Assembly: GCF_000153805.1 (NCBI RefSeq)
Contig: NZ_DS022298.1
Coordinates: 2,174,827-2,238,826 of the forward strand
Direction of reading: 5' to 3'
Source: Synechococcus sp. BL107
GTDB taxonomy: Bacteria > Cyanobacteriota > Cyanobacteriia > PCC-6307 > Cyanobiaceae
DNA: 64,000 nucleotides
Below, in pieces: positions 34,045 through 42,062 of this stretch (positions within the stretch are counted from its first letter, which is position 1; each line of letters begins with the position of its first letter). The position numbers were made by a program, and so were the translations under genes. The notes beneath the pieces are model-generated. The model worked only from the letters and a program-made list of their open reading frames with translations. It did no database searches and was not told where the DNA came from.

Positions 34045-34242
34045 TCAGAATGCGATAGATTTGTGAGCATTTGCATGAACATGATCCGGCCCATCTTTCA
34101 TGATGGCTTCGACAACTTCCCTCATTAAGGCAGGTTGACGATCAGCTCTCGGCCTCCACATGCTGTTCGACTTATTCCAATGACGAAGAGCAGTGGGTAC
34201 GGCTGGTTGGTTCAACCACTCATTCGACTGCTCGATCAACAT
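34045..34242 (-). CDS. Hypothetical protein (65 aa)
   Basis: ATG at 34242 gives MLIEQSNEWLNQPAVPTALR, then a basic centre and MREVVEAIMKDGPDHVHANA. It begins three bases after the stop of an upstream minus-strand frame that lacks a start (34246-34437). A helix near the C-terminus (REVVEAIMKD) is predicted by eye. Family not recognised. Confidence 0.45.
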   Translation of the reverse strand: MLIEQSNEWLNQPAVPTALRHWNKSNSMWRPRADRQPALMREVVEAIMKDGPDHVHANAHKSIAF

Positions 34243-34245
34243 TCT

Positions 34246-34630
34246 TCAGTATGTCTTCAGTGCCTCAACCTCTACTGCTTCCCCCAGAAGAGCAGCAAGT
34301 TCATAGTCGATCAGGGTTGTGATAGCAAACACCCAGTAAATGATGACGGCGATATGACGCGCCAAAAAGCTGTCGCCCCAGTTTTTCAAGCCATTGAGAT
34401 CTGTTGCAAAAATATCTTCAAGGGTTTGTTCATTTGTAACTTAATAGATTGCCAGCTTGAGTGTTTCACGAATACGACCTTTTGGATCAGGGTCGATGGT
34501 TTCTAAATAATGACCTCAAGCGAGGCTGGCCGTCATTCATTAGCCCTATACCAGACAATATTGAGAAGGCTTTCGCCAATTTCAACAATCTTGTGTGCAA
34601 CTTCTGCCTTCCATGCCTGCATTTCCAATC
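34246..34630 (-). pseudogene. Possible decayed coding remnant
   Basis: Reading right to left on the minus strand, three consecutive pieces look coding but are cut by stops: MQAWKAEVAHKIVEIGESLL, then ETIDPDPKGRIRETLKLAIY, then about 62 open codons containing LEDIFATDLNGLKNW and HIAVIIYWVFAITTLIDYEL. The last piece has a membrane helix but no ATG. It directly precedes the 65-aa gene. Degeneration of a small membrane-protein gene is plausible. Confidence 0.35.
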
Positions 34631-34867
34631 AGATACCACAATTCTATATTTATTTCTAGATCCATAAAAGGACGTATTCTTGAAGTACTCCTTAAATTTT
34701 CAGGATCATTCAATTCCTAAGTTTCTTGCACGGCCATCAAAGCAAAATGCTTCATGAATCACCCGATGACAACAATAAAACTGAAAGGCGATCCACAAGG
34801 AAGCTAAGACTTGTCGTGAAACTCACGATCTGCCAATAGCCTTCACGAGTTAAGCTGGAGACGTCGT

Positions 34868-34981
34868 ATGAAAAAATCCGACATAAAAAATCCAGTTGCA
34901 AAATCAATTACAACTGGACATTCAAGAAATGGACAAGAACACCAAACTTCAGTCTGGTTCAGCAATCCAGAAATTTTATAG
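34868..34981 (+). CDS. Candidate small polar protein (37 aa)
   Basis: ATG at 34868 gives MKKSDIKNPVAKSITTGHSR followed by NGQEHQTSVWFSNPEIL. Polar and without motifs; no neighbours on this strand nearby. The upstream 230 bp hold no other frame of note. Confidence 0.3.
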   Translation: MKKSDIKNPVAKSITTGHSRNGQEHQTSVWFSNPEIL

Positions 34982-35002
34982 AGAACACTCTATAAAATTT
35001 GA

Positions 35003-35197
35003 TCAGCAATCAAACACCTTGCACATGGGTGAGCCAGGATGCGTATCGCAGATATCATCAAGCAACTTGTCTTTGTGACGGTTGGCTGGATTATCTAAAC
35101 CACCATTCTCCTTCGGATCAAATTCATCGGGAGAATGCTTTTCGTTGGTGCTGTAGGGGACCTTGTACTTTTCGTACTTGTCTGTGATGTCTGTCAT
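35003..35197 (-). CDS. Small protein with CP12-like C-terminal loop (64 aa)
   Basis: A 64-residue acidic protein: MTDITDKYEKYKVPYSTNEK, a polar middle (FDPKENGGLDNPANRHKDK) and the tail DDICDTHPGSPMCKVFDC. The tail again has C-x3-P-x2-P-x-C-K-V-[FY], identical in spacing to the proteins at 25966 and 32831 and to the C-terminal loop of CP12. The N-terminal parts of the three are unrelated, so the tail is the shared module. Confidence 0.65.
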   Translation of the reverse strand: MTDITDKYEKYKVPYSTNEKHSPDEFDPKENGGLDNPANRHKDKLLDDICDTHPGSPMCKVFDC

Positions 35198-35250
35198 GAC
35201 TAAATGTCTAACAAATTAACCCTATCGAGCAGTCACGAAAAAGTCGTTAA

Positions 35251-35424
35251 ATGAATATGTTATTCAGATCTGATGGCATCAGCGATCACATTTTGACGTT
35301 GTGCGCCTGCAACGGTGAGGGTTTTAGCACTGAAGTGATATCCCTGCAGACCCTCAACGACGCTCCAAGTGCACCATCCAAACCTGCTGCGTCATGTACA
35401 GCACAACGTTGGATCGACGCATGA
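35251..35424 (+). CDS. Candidate small protein (57 aa)
   Basis: ATG at 35251 gives MNMLFRSDGISDHILTLCAC, then GEGFSTEVISLQTLNDAPS and a serine/alanine-rich end. It precedes the DUF427 gene by 49 bp on the same strand. Cysteine pair in LCAC and no membrane segment. No family recognised. Confidence 0.35.
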   Translation: MNMLFRSDGISDHILTLCACNGEGFSTEVISLQTLNDAPSAPSKPAASCTAQRWIDA

Positions 35425-35473
35425 ATGTGGTTCAGCTTCCTAACCTTGCGCCCAATACAACCAGGGCCAAGCC

Positions 35474-35758
35474 ATGCAGGCGATTTTCAACGGAACTGTG
35501 CTGGCTGACAGCGATGACATCGTGATGGTGGATGGAAATCCTTATTTCCCTCGAGCTTCGATGGAGACTGATCTCTTTCGCGAGTCAGATCTCACAACGG
35601 TCTGTGGCTGGAAGGGCACGGCCCGCTACTGGGATGTGGTGGTTGGGGATCAAGTGATCAGCAACGTCGTATGGGCTTATGACACTCCCAAGCCCGACGC
35701 TGAGTCGATCCGTGAACGCTTTGCCTTCTACCGCGGCAAGGGGGTGGAGCTGCGATGA
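35474..35758 (+). CDS. DUF427 family protein
   Basis: A 94-residue protein with MQAIFNGTVLADSDDIVMVD, then VCGWKGTARYWDVVVGDQ and NVVWAYDTPKPDAESIRERF. The C-WKG-x-A-x-Y box and W-x-Y-x-x-P motif define DUF427 (PF04248), a small beta-rich family of unknown activity common in cyanobacteria. The length is typical. GC content is core-like, unlike the small ORFs nearby. Confidence 0.88.
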   Translation: MQAIFNGTVLADSDDIVMVDGNPYFPRASMETDLFRESDLTTVCGWKGTARYWDVVVGDQVISNVVWAYDTPKPDAESIRERFAFYRGKGVELR

Positions 35759-35867
35759 CCCATTTCAAACGCTTGGATGCTGCATCGAGCTGGGCTTGAG
35801 GACGGTACAAATTCAAAAGTGTTCAATGCTGACTGCAACAAGGAATTTGTCCGAAGATCATGCATTG

Positions 35868-36107
35868 ATGCGAAAACCTCTCTTCACGTTTTGCGCTTTC
35901 TTACTGGTCTCGGCGGGATCGGTTCGGGCTGCTGAACCGATCCGTCTTGTCGTTATTCCGTACGACGCCTCATGGGGATCTCGTCGTCTTCCGGTTGCTC
36001 CATTCCCACAGCTGCTACCCCCTCCACCACCAGAGATAAAACCGATAGTTGCCAACCAAATATCCGTTCCGCCACCCAGCAAAAAATGGTGCCGAGGCGG
36101 CTGCTGA
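35868..36107 (+). CDS. Small secreted proline-rich protein (79 aa)
   Basis: From the ATG at 35868 the protein begins MRKPLFTFCAFLLVSAGSVR-AAEP, a standard Sec signal peptide with cleavage near AA. The mature part has a proline tract (LLPPPPPEIKP) and ends in two cysteines (KKWCRGGC). In-frame ATGs upstream (35826) would bury the signal. Likely periplasmic; no family recognised. Confidence 0.55.
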   Translation: MRKPLFTFCAFLLVSAGSVRAAEPIRLVVIPYDASWGSRRLPVAPFPQLLPPPPPEIKPIVANQISVPPPSKKWCRGGC

Positions 36108-36198
36108 GTTGATTAACACCAGTGTTTTTCCGTGCTGAGAGCAACGATCAGAGCTGGTATCTCATATGGGTCAAACTGGATCAATCCAGAGAGGACCG

Positions 36199-36420
36199 AT
36201 GAAACATCTTCTGCTGATCACGCTGGCTCTGGGGGCACACGCACTCCTCGTCACCGCCAAGGGTGATGCCGCGTATGTATCTGAAAAAATCTTCAATGAA
36301 AAATTCGACAAGGCGCACGCCAAATGTGCCAATGTTGATCTAAGTTTTTCAAGTGAATTTCGCTGGTGCTTAAATCGAGAATTAGAAGATGTTTATATCG
36401 ACAGTAGAGACATTCAGTAA
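36199..36420 (+). CDS. Small secreted protein (73 aa)
   Basis: Starting at the ATG at 36199 gives MKHLLLITLALGAHALLVTA, a signal peptide. The mature part contains EKIFNEKFDKAHAKCANVDL and FRWCLNRELEDVYID, with two cysteines that could form one disulfide. The frame is open to an earlier ATG (36166), which would precede the signal with polar residues. Role unknown. Confidence 0.55.
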   Translation: MKHLLLITLALGAHALLVTAKGDAAYVSEKIFNEKFDKAHAKCANVDLSFSSEFRWCLNRELEDVYIDSRDIQ

Positions 36421-36492
36421 AATGCTAAAAGTTTCCGTTTTCCAAGGCCATACCGTTTTGCGACGCTATCATTTTAAAAATTTCAATTTGAA

Positions 36493-37275
36493 ATGAAATC
36501 TTTCCCAACCGGGCAAAGTCAGCAGATGTCGAAGAACTTGTTGGGAATAACTGGGCTGGCCGTAGGTGGGATTGTGATTCTTTCAAGTGTGTTTGTCGTT
36601 CCTGCTGGGCAGGTTGGTGTTGTTACGACCCTTGGAAAGGTCTCAAAAACACCAAGGCTTCCAGGGCTGAATATTAAACTGCCCTTTATTCAGAGCTCAC
36701 ACCTCTTCAGTGTAAGAACACAAGTCGTGCCTGAGAAATTCTCAACACTCACCAAGGATCTTCAGGTGATTGAGGCAACTGCAACGGTTAAATTCGCAGT
36801 CAAGCCCAACGAAGCTCCGCGCATTTACAGCACGATTTCTAGTAGTGATGCCAGTATTTATGGTCGCGTTATTCAGCCCTCGCTTCTGAAATCTCTGAAG
36901 TCAGTCTTCTCAAAGTATGAGCTCAACACAATTGCGACAGACTGGAACACAATCTCGACCTTAGTGGAAAAGAGTGTGGCAAAAGAGCTCAATAAATTCG
37001 ACTATGTCGCGGTCAAGGGATTGGATCTTACAGGCCTTAAAATCGCGGAAGAATACCGATCAGCGATTGAGCAAAAACAAATTGCGGAACAACAATTGCT
37101 AAGAGCTAAAACTGAAGTGAAAATTGCGGAGCAAGAAGCCCTTAAATTTGAAACCCTCAATAGGGGATTAAATAATCAGGTTTTGTATAAGTTATTCCTG
37201 GATAAATGGGACGGCAAAACAAAAGTTGTTCCTGGTATTCAGGGTGGAACCCCACCAGTCATCGTTGGGAATTGA
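36493..37275 (+). CDS. Prohibitin/band 7 (SPFH) membrane protein
   Basis: A 260-residue protein with one N-terminal membrane segment (LLGITGLAVGGIVILSSVFV), then the SPFH domain: PAGQVGVVTTLGKVSKT, LPGLNIKLPF and VKFAVKPNEAPRIY. The C-terminal half is a long charged helix (EYRSAIEQKQIAEQQLLRAK) for oligomerisation. Prohibitins form ring scaffolds in membranes and affect protease access. The ATG at 36526 is an alternative start. It stands as a single transcription unit. Confidence 0.9.
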   Translation: MKSFPTGQSQQMSKNLLGITGLAVGGIVILSSVFVVPAGQVGVVTTLGKVSKTPRLPGLNIKLPFIQSSHLFSVRTQVVPEKFSTLTKDLQVIEATATVKFAVKPNEAPRIYSTISSSDASIYGRVIQPSLLKSLKSVFSKYELNTIATDWNTISTLVEKSVAKELNKFDYVAVKGLDLTGLKIAEEYRSAIEQKQIAEQQLLRAKTEVKIAEQEALKFETLNRGLNNQVLYKLFLDKWDGKTKVVPGIQGGTPPVIVGN

Positions 37276-37356
37276 CTATCGCCTGTACAACACATCAATG
37301 CCTTATCAGCACTGATAGGAAGACCTTAATCAGTTGACGCACCAAAATTTCTCTGC

Positions 37357-37539
37357 ATGCCAAACAAACCTTGGTTCCAAGCCAACATCCACGCTCCCGG
37401 CACAGGCTTGGCGCTGTTGATGATTGCGTTCTGCATGTTGATTCAGACCATCCCTTCGGCGATCTGTGTCCTTACCCCGAGGGCTGGTTGGGATCCACCG
37501 TTGTCTCCGGAGAGAGTCAGGTATTGCAAGGGCGGCTGA
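37357..37539 (+). CDS. Small membrane protein (60 aa)
   Basis: ATG at 37357 gives MPNKPWFQANIHAPGTGLAL, a hydrophobic helix (LLMIAFCMLIQTIPSAICVL) and a proline/arginine-rich tail ending GWDPPLSPERVRYCKGG. It begins about 80 bp after the band-7 stop. An antisense frame overlaps it and is rejected. Not recognised. Confidence 0.45.
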   Translation: MPNKPWFQANIHAPGTGLALLMIAFCMLIQTIPSAICVLTPRAGWDPPLSPERVRYCKGG

Positions 37540-38167
37540 TTGGCAGACTCTTTTGACGTCTATTCGGAGAGTTATTGTTATCTGCAATACGAACTGATTG
37601 TGATGCAGTTCACAAACAAAACTAATTAAAACGACTTTAATGGGTTATTCGAAAATTTAGAGTGAAACTAAAATTTCACAACTTTTCTGGAGAATCGAAA
37701 GCACTTTTTATTTTTTTGATCTGTTGGTATTTACTAGCCCCAAGCCTTAAGTATCTAATGCTTGCAGGGTCTTATCAATCCCACTTTATGATCACGGTAG
37801 AGACAGCTCAGGCTTGGCACGAGCGCACATTCAACTAGGCAGCTTGAATGAAGCTTGACTGTCGAATAATCTTTATATGACGTCTCCTCAAGTCGTAATC
37901 AATATTGTGTCAATTTTCTTTAGGCTTACCCGGAGCTCGGAAGATGGTCTCGACAAGAACTTATGAGCCTTTGTTGATTATAAACAGACGGCAATTTTAC
38001 ATTTGGCAGTGACTATACTTTAGGTATTTGGACCAGGAATAGGGGGCATCAATCCCCTGCCGTCCGCGATAGTCAATTAAGATCGGCCTTACACAAAGAA
38101 CTCTTATTTTCTTGGGTAAAAATTATTTGATCTTGCAAAATCAGCCAACAAGACCATAAAGAAATGG
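37540..38167. other. Intergenic, about 630 bp
   Basis: AT-rich DNA with no good coding frame. A GC-rich spot near 38038-38068 contains AGGGGG-CATCAA-TCCCCT and nearby GGAC/GTCC pairs, which could be a structured RNA element or a relic; it has no T-run. Confidence 0.45.
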
Positions 38168-38479
38168 TTAACGATTTTTGTAAATTTCCATCTGTTCTGG
38201 GCAAACAGACAAGATATAACCCGTTAACTGAGAAGTAATTCTATTTCGTTCTGAGTCTGAAGGTTCTATCGGAATATCCTCGTACTTCATCGATGTTTGC
38301 TCTTCAAAAAGAGCAGCGATCTTATCTTCGTCTGCTGCGTAAAATTCGTTAACGCCCATCTTGCAGATGTTCTTTGCTGTCCATTGAGCAATAATTGATT
38401 GCTGTTCTCTGGTTGTACTGCTCAAGGCTCCTGGGCAATACGCCGATAAGATTAAAAGAACCATTAAAGCTCTCTTCAT
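38168..38479 (-). CDS. Small secreted protein (103 aa)
   Basis: A 103-residue protein with a signal peptide (MKRALMVLLILSAYCPGALS) and a mature part that is helical and acidic (EFYAADEDKIAALFEEQTSM), with single cysteines in NICKMG and SVCPEQ that may pair. The stop is at 38168. It looks like a periplasmic helical protein; family not recognised. AT-rich DNA typical of this region. Confidence 0.65.
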   Translation of the reverse strand: MKRALMVLLILSAYCPGALSSTTREQQSIIAQWTAKNICKMGVNEFYAADEDKIAALFEEQTSMKYEDIPIEPSDSERNRITSQLTGYILSVCPEQMEIYKNR

Positions 38480-38853
38480 GCGATTCTATTCAAGGAACCT
38501 TAATTGTAATCCAAATAGAGAGAATTACGATTGCGAATTGTCTAAATACGTAGCATAGCCATAGTCCTGAGAAGGCTATTCAAGCGAACTACTATCAATA
38601 AATATAGGCTCAAGCTTCATATTGAGACAGTTGCGGATTTTTAAAAAATCCATGTCAACATTTGCACATTCTGCAAGCACCCTGTCAACCTTACTTTTGA
38701 TTTTTTAAGACAAGCCAACTGGATTAGCCTTGGCAGGGGGATGTATCAGATTAGATCCGATACTTACCACAATTATTAGATATAACTTATTTATCGACAT
38801 GCCATGGCTTTACATGTACTACTTATATGGTCATCACGGACCTTACGTCAAGT
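38480..38853. other. Intergenic, about 370 bp
   Basis: AT-rich stretch between two minus-strand genes. No frame above 60 codons is credible. It should contain the promoter of the secreted protein. Confidence 0.4.
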
Positions 38854-39312
38854 TCATTCGTCAATGAACTCTGTTGTGGGTACTCCTTCGACAGAAGCAA
38901 CTGTCACCCAAACAATTGTTGGTTCGTTGCCGACATTTTCAACGTAATGAGGCTCATTGGCGCCTTCAACAAATGCCTCACCCGGCTTGAAAATAGTTTT
39001 GATTTCAGTCCCGTCAGGCTGTAGGCGAGTGTTGAGTAAAGAACCCGACCTCACGCCTTGCACGTAAACCATCATTGGGGCGGCGTGAGTATGCATGGGA
39101 ATCTTGCCCCCAGCAGGAATTTCAACTCTGTAAAGGCGCAACTCTGGTTTGCCCGCTGGATATTTAAGAGCAGTTCCGTTCAGAGTCTCAGAGCTTTTAA
39201 ATACCTCTTGGATTGAAGGCTTGGTTGAAGTGGGCGACGTCTCGCCCTTTTGATTAGGACTACATGCTGCCAATGTCAGGGCAATGGTGCCGAATGCAAG
39301 AAGGCGCTTCAT
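38854..39312 (-). CDS. Cupin-domain lipoprotein
   Basis: From the ATG at 39312, 152 residues. The signal MKRLLAFGTIALTLAAC ends in a lipobox (LAAC), so the protein is lipid-anchored outside the inner membrane. The rest is a single cupin barrel with VEIPAGGKIPMHTHAAPMMV and GEAFVEGANEPHYVENVGNE, the two metal-binding boxes (H-x-H, then E and H). The frame extends to 39408 but that would precede the signal. Substrate unknown. Confidence 0.82.
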   Translation of the reverse strand: MKRLLAFGTIALTLAACSPNQKGETSPTSTKPSIQEVFKSSETLNGTALKYPAGKPELRLYRVEIPAGGKIPMHTHAAPMMVYVQGVRSGSLLNTRLQPDGTEIKTIFKPGEAFVEGANEPHYVENVGNEPTIVWVTVASVEGVPTTEFIDE

Positions 39313-39430
39313 CCAAATAAAGAGGCTGGATGCATTCTGGCTGAAACGATCGAAATAACCATTAATCCGGTTAATTCGATGACACCAAAATGCTGTAATG
39401 CACAACACATCGATTCCTTAAAGACGTGGG

Positions 39431-39740
39431 TTACAAATAAAAAGTCAGGTGAAGATTACACGCCTCACTTGGCAACGGGAACGTAGTCCGCGCTGCGTTC
39501 CCGTTTGGTATGGGCTTGTTCAGCCAAGTCGTAACGAACTGGTGTCTTGGGTTTGCCGCCACATAGTGAGCCGTCGTGGACGTATTGGCATGACCAAGAG
39601 ATCCAGCCAAAACGAACACATCACACCCACACCTCATGACATGTGTGGCGTGGGTATGCCTCTAATAGTGCGGATGCAGATGAAAACCAGCCGGTCTGCC
39701 CCACTTGCGGCAAACATCGCCCCCGAGAAGCTTCAGATTC
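39431..39740 (-). pseudogene. Decayed tyrosine recombinase (C-terminal fragment)
   Basis: Minus-strand reading gives GGDVCRKWGRPAGFHLHPHY, an in-frame TAG, then RHTHATHVMRCGCDVFVLAG and SLGHANTSTTAHYVAANPRH. This lines up with the intact recombinase at 42063-43139 (LTPHRCRHTHATFAIRRG, DVFTLSATLG, TTSHYV). The catalytic HxxR region is split by the stop and the first ~250 codons are missing. It is a remnant of an older integration. Confidence 0.75.
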
Positions 39741-40057
39741 TCACCACCTAAGAGAACCAACTTAAGAGAGAGATATAGGCCGCCACCCTGCCCCACCCTT
39801 GGATTGGTAGCGAAAAAGGCAGTGCCACTAGCCATGAGGATCGCCGCTTCTATCACTTTCTGGATCATGGTCAGCTTTCACTTGATGATTAGATTCTGGG
39901 CTGCCGCACAGCAGTGACAGCCCAAAACAGGGGCCTCTAAAGATTTCTTGCAGAATCCCTAAGAATCCCTGATAAAAGATGTATTAAAAGTCTCGATAAC
40001 TTAAAAAGGGTTCAGGCGAGACAACACCATGAGATTTGTATTTCTGCTATTTGTGCA
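39741..40057. other. Intergenic, about 320 bp
   Basis: Sequence upstream of the RTX metalloprotease. It contains a short out-of-frame ATG peptide (MRFVFLLFVQ, then stop at 40060) just before the protease start. No terminator or RNA gene recognised. Confidence 0.35.
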
Positions 40058-41197
40058 ATGACTTTAGCTGGGACACTAATTAATTCAACTTGGACACCTT
40101 ACGCTCAAAACATTATTAATAGGGGTACAAATAACGAGCAAGTTTACTACTATATCTCAGATTCAAGCACACTCATTCCAGGCTATATTGACTGGGCTCA
40201 AAATTACATCAAGCAAGTCGATGCCATTATTGACCTAGACTTCATTGAAACAGGCAATATCAACAACTCAACAATTAGTTTTCATGTTAGAAATCATATT
40301 CCGTCAGATGAAAATATTCTTGGAAGGTGCTCTCTAAAAGGCACATGGATTGAAGCAGATACATACCTAAGCAATAGGGCGACAACAAACAGCAATTACA
40401 ATACTTTCATTCACGAGTTCGGTCACGCCCTTGGATTAGGAGAGCCAGGTTATGACACGCGTTGGGACCAAGATGACACATCAATGTCGTACAATTCAAG
40501 CGATATTACTGGTGATTTTAATATAACTTATACCTCAAATGATTGGGACGCCTTATTAAGCATATGGGGTAGCGAGGACCATGCTAAATCTGGAGATTCA
40601 GCCGCTAATTTGCTTTTTGGGCAACGGGGTGACACTCCCTCCGAATCTATCTATGGGCTTGATGGAAGTGATCTTATATTTGGATTTGGCGGAAAAGATT
40701 CTTTAATTGGAGGCAACGGAAGCGATACTATTTATGGGGGTTACGGAGGAGACATTCTTGACGGTGGAAATCAAGATGATGAAATTTATGGGAGCCATGG
40801 AAGTGATTATATTCTTGGAAGGGCTGGCTCCGATAATGTTTTTGCAGGACAGGGTGCAGATACGATATTCGGTGGATCTGGCGCAGATTTCATAAGAGGA
40901 GGTGGAGGTCCAAATAATATCGACGCAGGAGAAAATGATGGACAGCAAGATCATATTTATATTTATACTGACGTTGAAACAAATGGCCGACCAAACGACG
41001 GTAGTTTCATGGATCTTGTCGAAAATATAGAGGAAAATGATAGGATATACATCTTAGGCAATGAGATAATCGACAATCTTGGCTTCGTAGATAATGGCAA
41101 TTTTGTAGATATCTACCATAACAATTCGATCGAAGCGCGGCTGTTAAATACCGATCTAAATTCCAGCCAAGTCGAGGAAATGACATCATTTTTCTAA
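40058..41197 (+). CDS. RTX-repeat metalloprotease-like protein (serralysin type)
   Basis: A 379-residue protein. Residues ~1-185 are a metzincin-like domain with HEFGHALGLGEPGYD and a Met-turn TSMSYNSS. In serralysins the third zinc ligand is His in HExxHxxGxxH; here that position is Glu. Residues ~185-310 are calcium-binding RTX repeats (GLDGSDLIFGFGGKDSLIGG, several copies of GGxGxDxI). The C-terminus lacks a cleavable signal, as expected for type I secretion. It should be exported by an ABC type I system encoded elsewhere. AT-rich, likely acquired. Confidence 0.85.
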   Translation: MTLAGTLINSTWTPYAQNIINRGTNNEQVYYYISDSSTLIPGYIDWAQNYIKQVDAIIDLDFIETGNINNSTISFHVRNHIPSDENILGRCSLKGTWIEADTYLSNRATTNSNYNTFIHEFGHALGLGEPGYDTRWDQDDTSMSYNSSDITGDFNITYTSNDWDALLSIWGSEDHAKSGDSAANLLFGQRGDTPSESIYGLDGSDLIFGFGGKDSLIGGNGSDTIYGGYGGDILDGGNQDDEIYGSHGSDYILGRAGSDNVFAGQGADTIFGGSGADFIRGGGGPNNIDAGENDGQQDHIYIYTDVETNGRPNDGSFMDLVENIEENDRIYILGNEIIDNLGFVDNGNFVDIYHNNSIEARLLNTDLNSSQVEEMTSFF

Positions 41198-41868
41198 CAA
41201 ATTTTCGATATTAAGCCAGAATTTTTGCGAAGCAAGTCGCACAAAAACTAAACACTAACTCTCCACTATATGCATCAGAAAACGCCTGCGACATTAAACA
41301 TTTCCTCGACCTGCATAACGAATCAGGATCTAAACCCAAATCAGTGATGACATCTTGAATTAGTTCTCATGTGAGGTGAAACCACTCGGTGCGTGTTGTT
41401 GACCGACGCCAGTTGTCCACAACATCCAGAACTGGTGCTGGATCGATGTGATCATGGATTTTTCTAATGACTGCGGTGCTGTTGAAGGAAACTCACACAC
41501 GGCTATGAACCAAAAAGTGCTCATCACCTCAGTGACTCCAGGAATCTCAACAAGCCAAATGCCCAGCCTCACCAAAGTCCTTGGCGAGAGTCACCTCAGT
41601 TCTTTTGTCTTGGAGCGGTGGGCGCAACGCCATATCCAAAAGCGTTATGCGGTAGCTCCTGTCTGCCCTCCCGAGGACGACCTGAAAGAACAGGATTGAT
41701 TACTTTGCCTGCAGGCATCGACAGGTAGAACCCGGGGTCTGGGCTGCCAACTCCGATGCTGTCCATCCCTAACTGGCACTGTGCCGATTCCCTGCGTTAA
41801 GTGCATAAAGTGAGAAAAAAACTTACAGGGTGAAAACAAGGTCACACTCCCACTGAGTTTTCGGAACC

Positions 41869-41900
41869 CCTGCATTTGGAGGGGGTTTTGTTTTTAAGAA
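41869..41900 (+). terminator. Terminator-like hairpin
   Basis: AACCCC and GGGGTT flank TGCATTTGGAG, followed by TTGTTTTT. It lies 170 bp after a possible small plus-strand frame. Confidence 0.5.
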
Positions 41901-41967
41901 TGAATTGAATGCAAATCGTTGATTTTATACATTAAAATACAAACTCGGGGCTGCACCCGTGAGCACA

Positions 41968-42004
41968 AAAAAGAGGGGGCATGTGTGAACTGTCCCCTCT
42001 TTTA
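41968..42004. terminator. Bidirectional terminator
   Basis: AAAAGAGGGGG and TCCCCTCTTTT form a strong stem around CATGTGTGAACTG with A/T runs on both sides. It lies 59 bp beyond the recombinase stop and probably ends its transcript. Confidence 0.75.
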
Positions 42005-42062
42005 ATGTCCAGAGTTAATTGTTAACGACTTTACGCAACTGTAGTTACGTCAGAACGGGCCA

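Larger units (their letters stand above)
41198..42062. other. Intergenic, about 865 bp
   Basis: Contains an 83-codon plus frame (41448-41699) ending RYAVAPVCPPEDDLKEQD that may be real but has no support, and two terminator-like hairpins (41869-41900 and 41968-42004). The rest shows no recognisable gene. Confidence 0.4.

Noticed and set aside
34135-34506. 123-codon plus frame
   Set aside because: Cys/Phe-rich and antisense to more protein-like minus-strand pieces; no start context.
37330-37587. 85-codon minus frame
   Set aside because: Antisense to the more convincing 60-aa membrane ORF and lacking any motif.
38038-38068. tRNA or terminator from the GGGGG/CCCCT hairpin
   Set aside because: It lacks a T-arm, an anticodon arm and a T-run, so neither call is supported.
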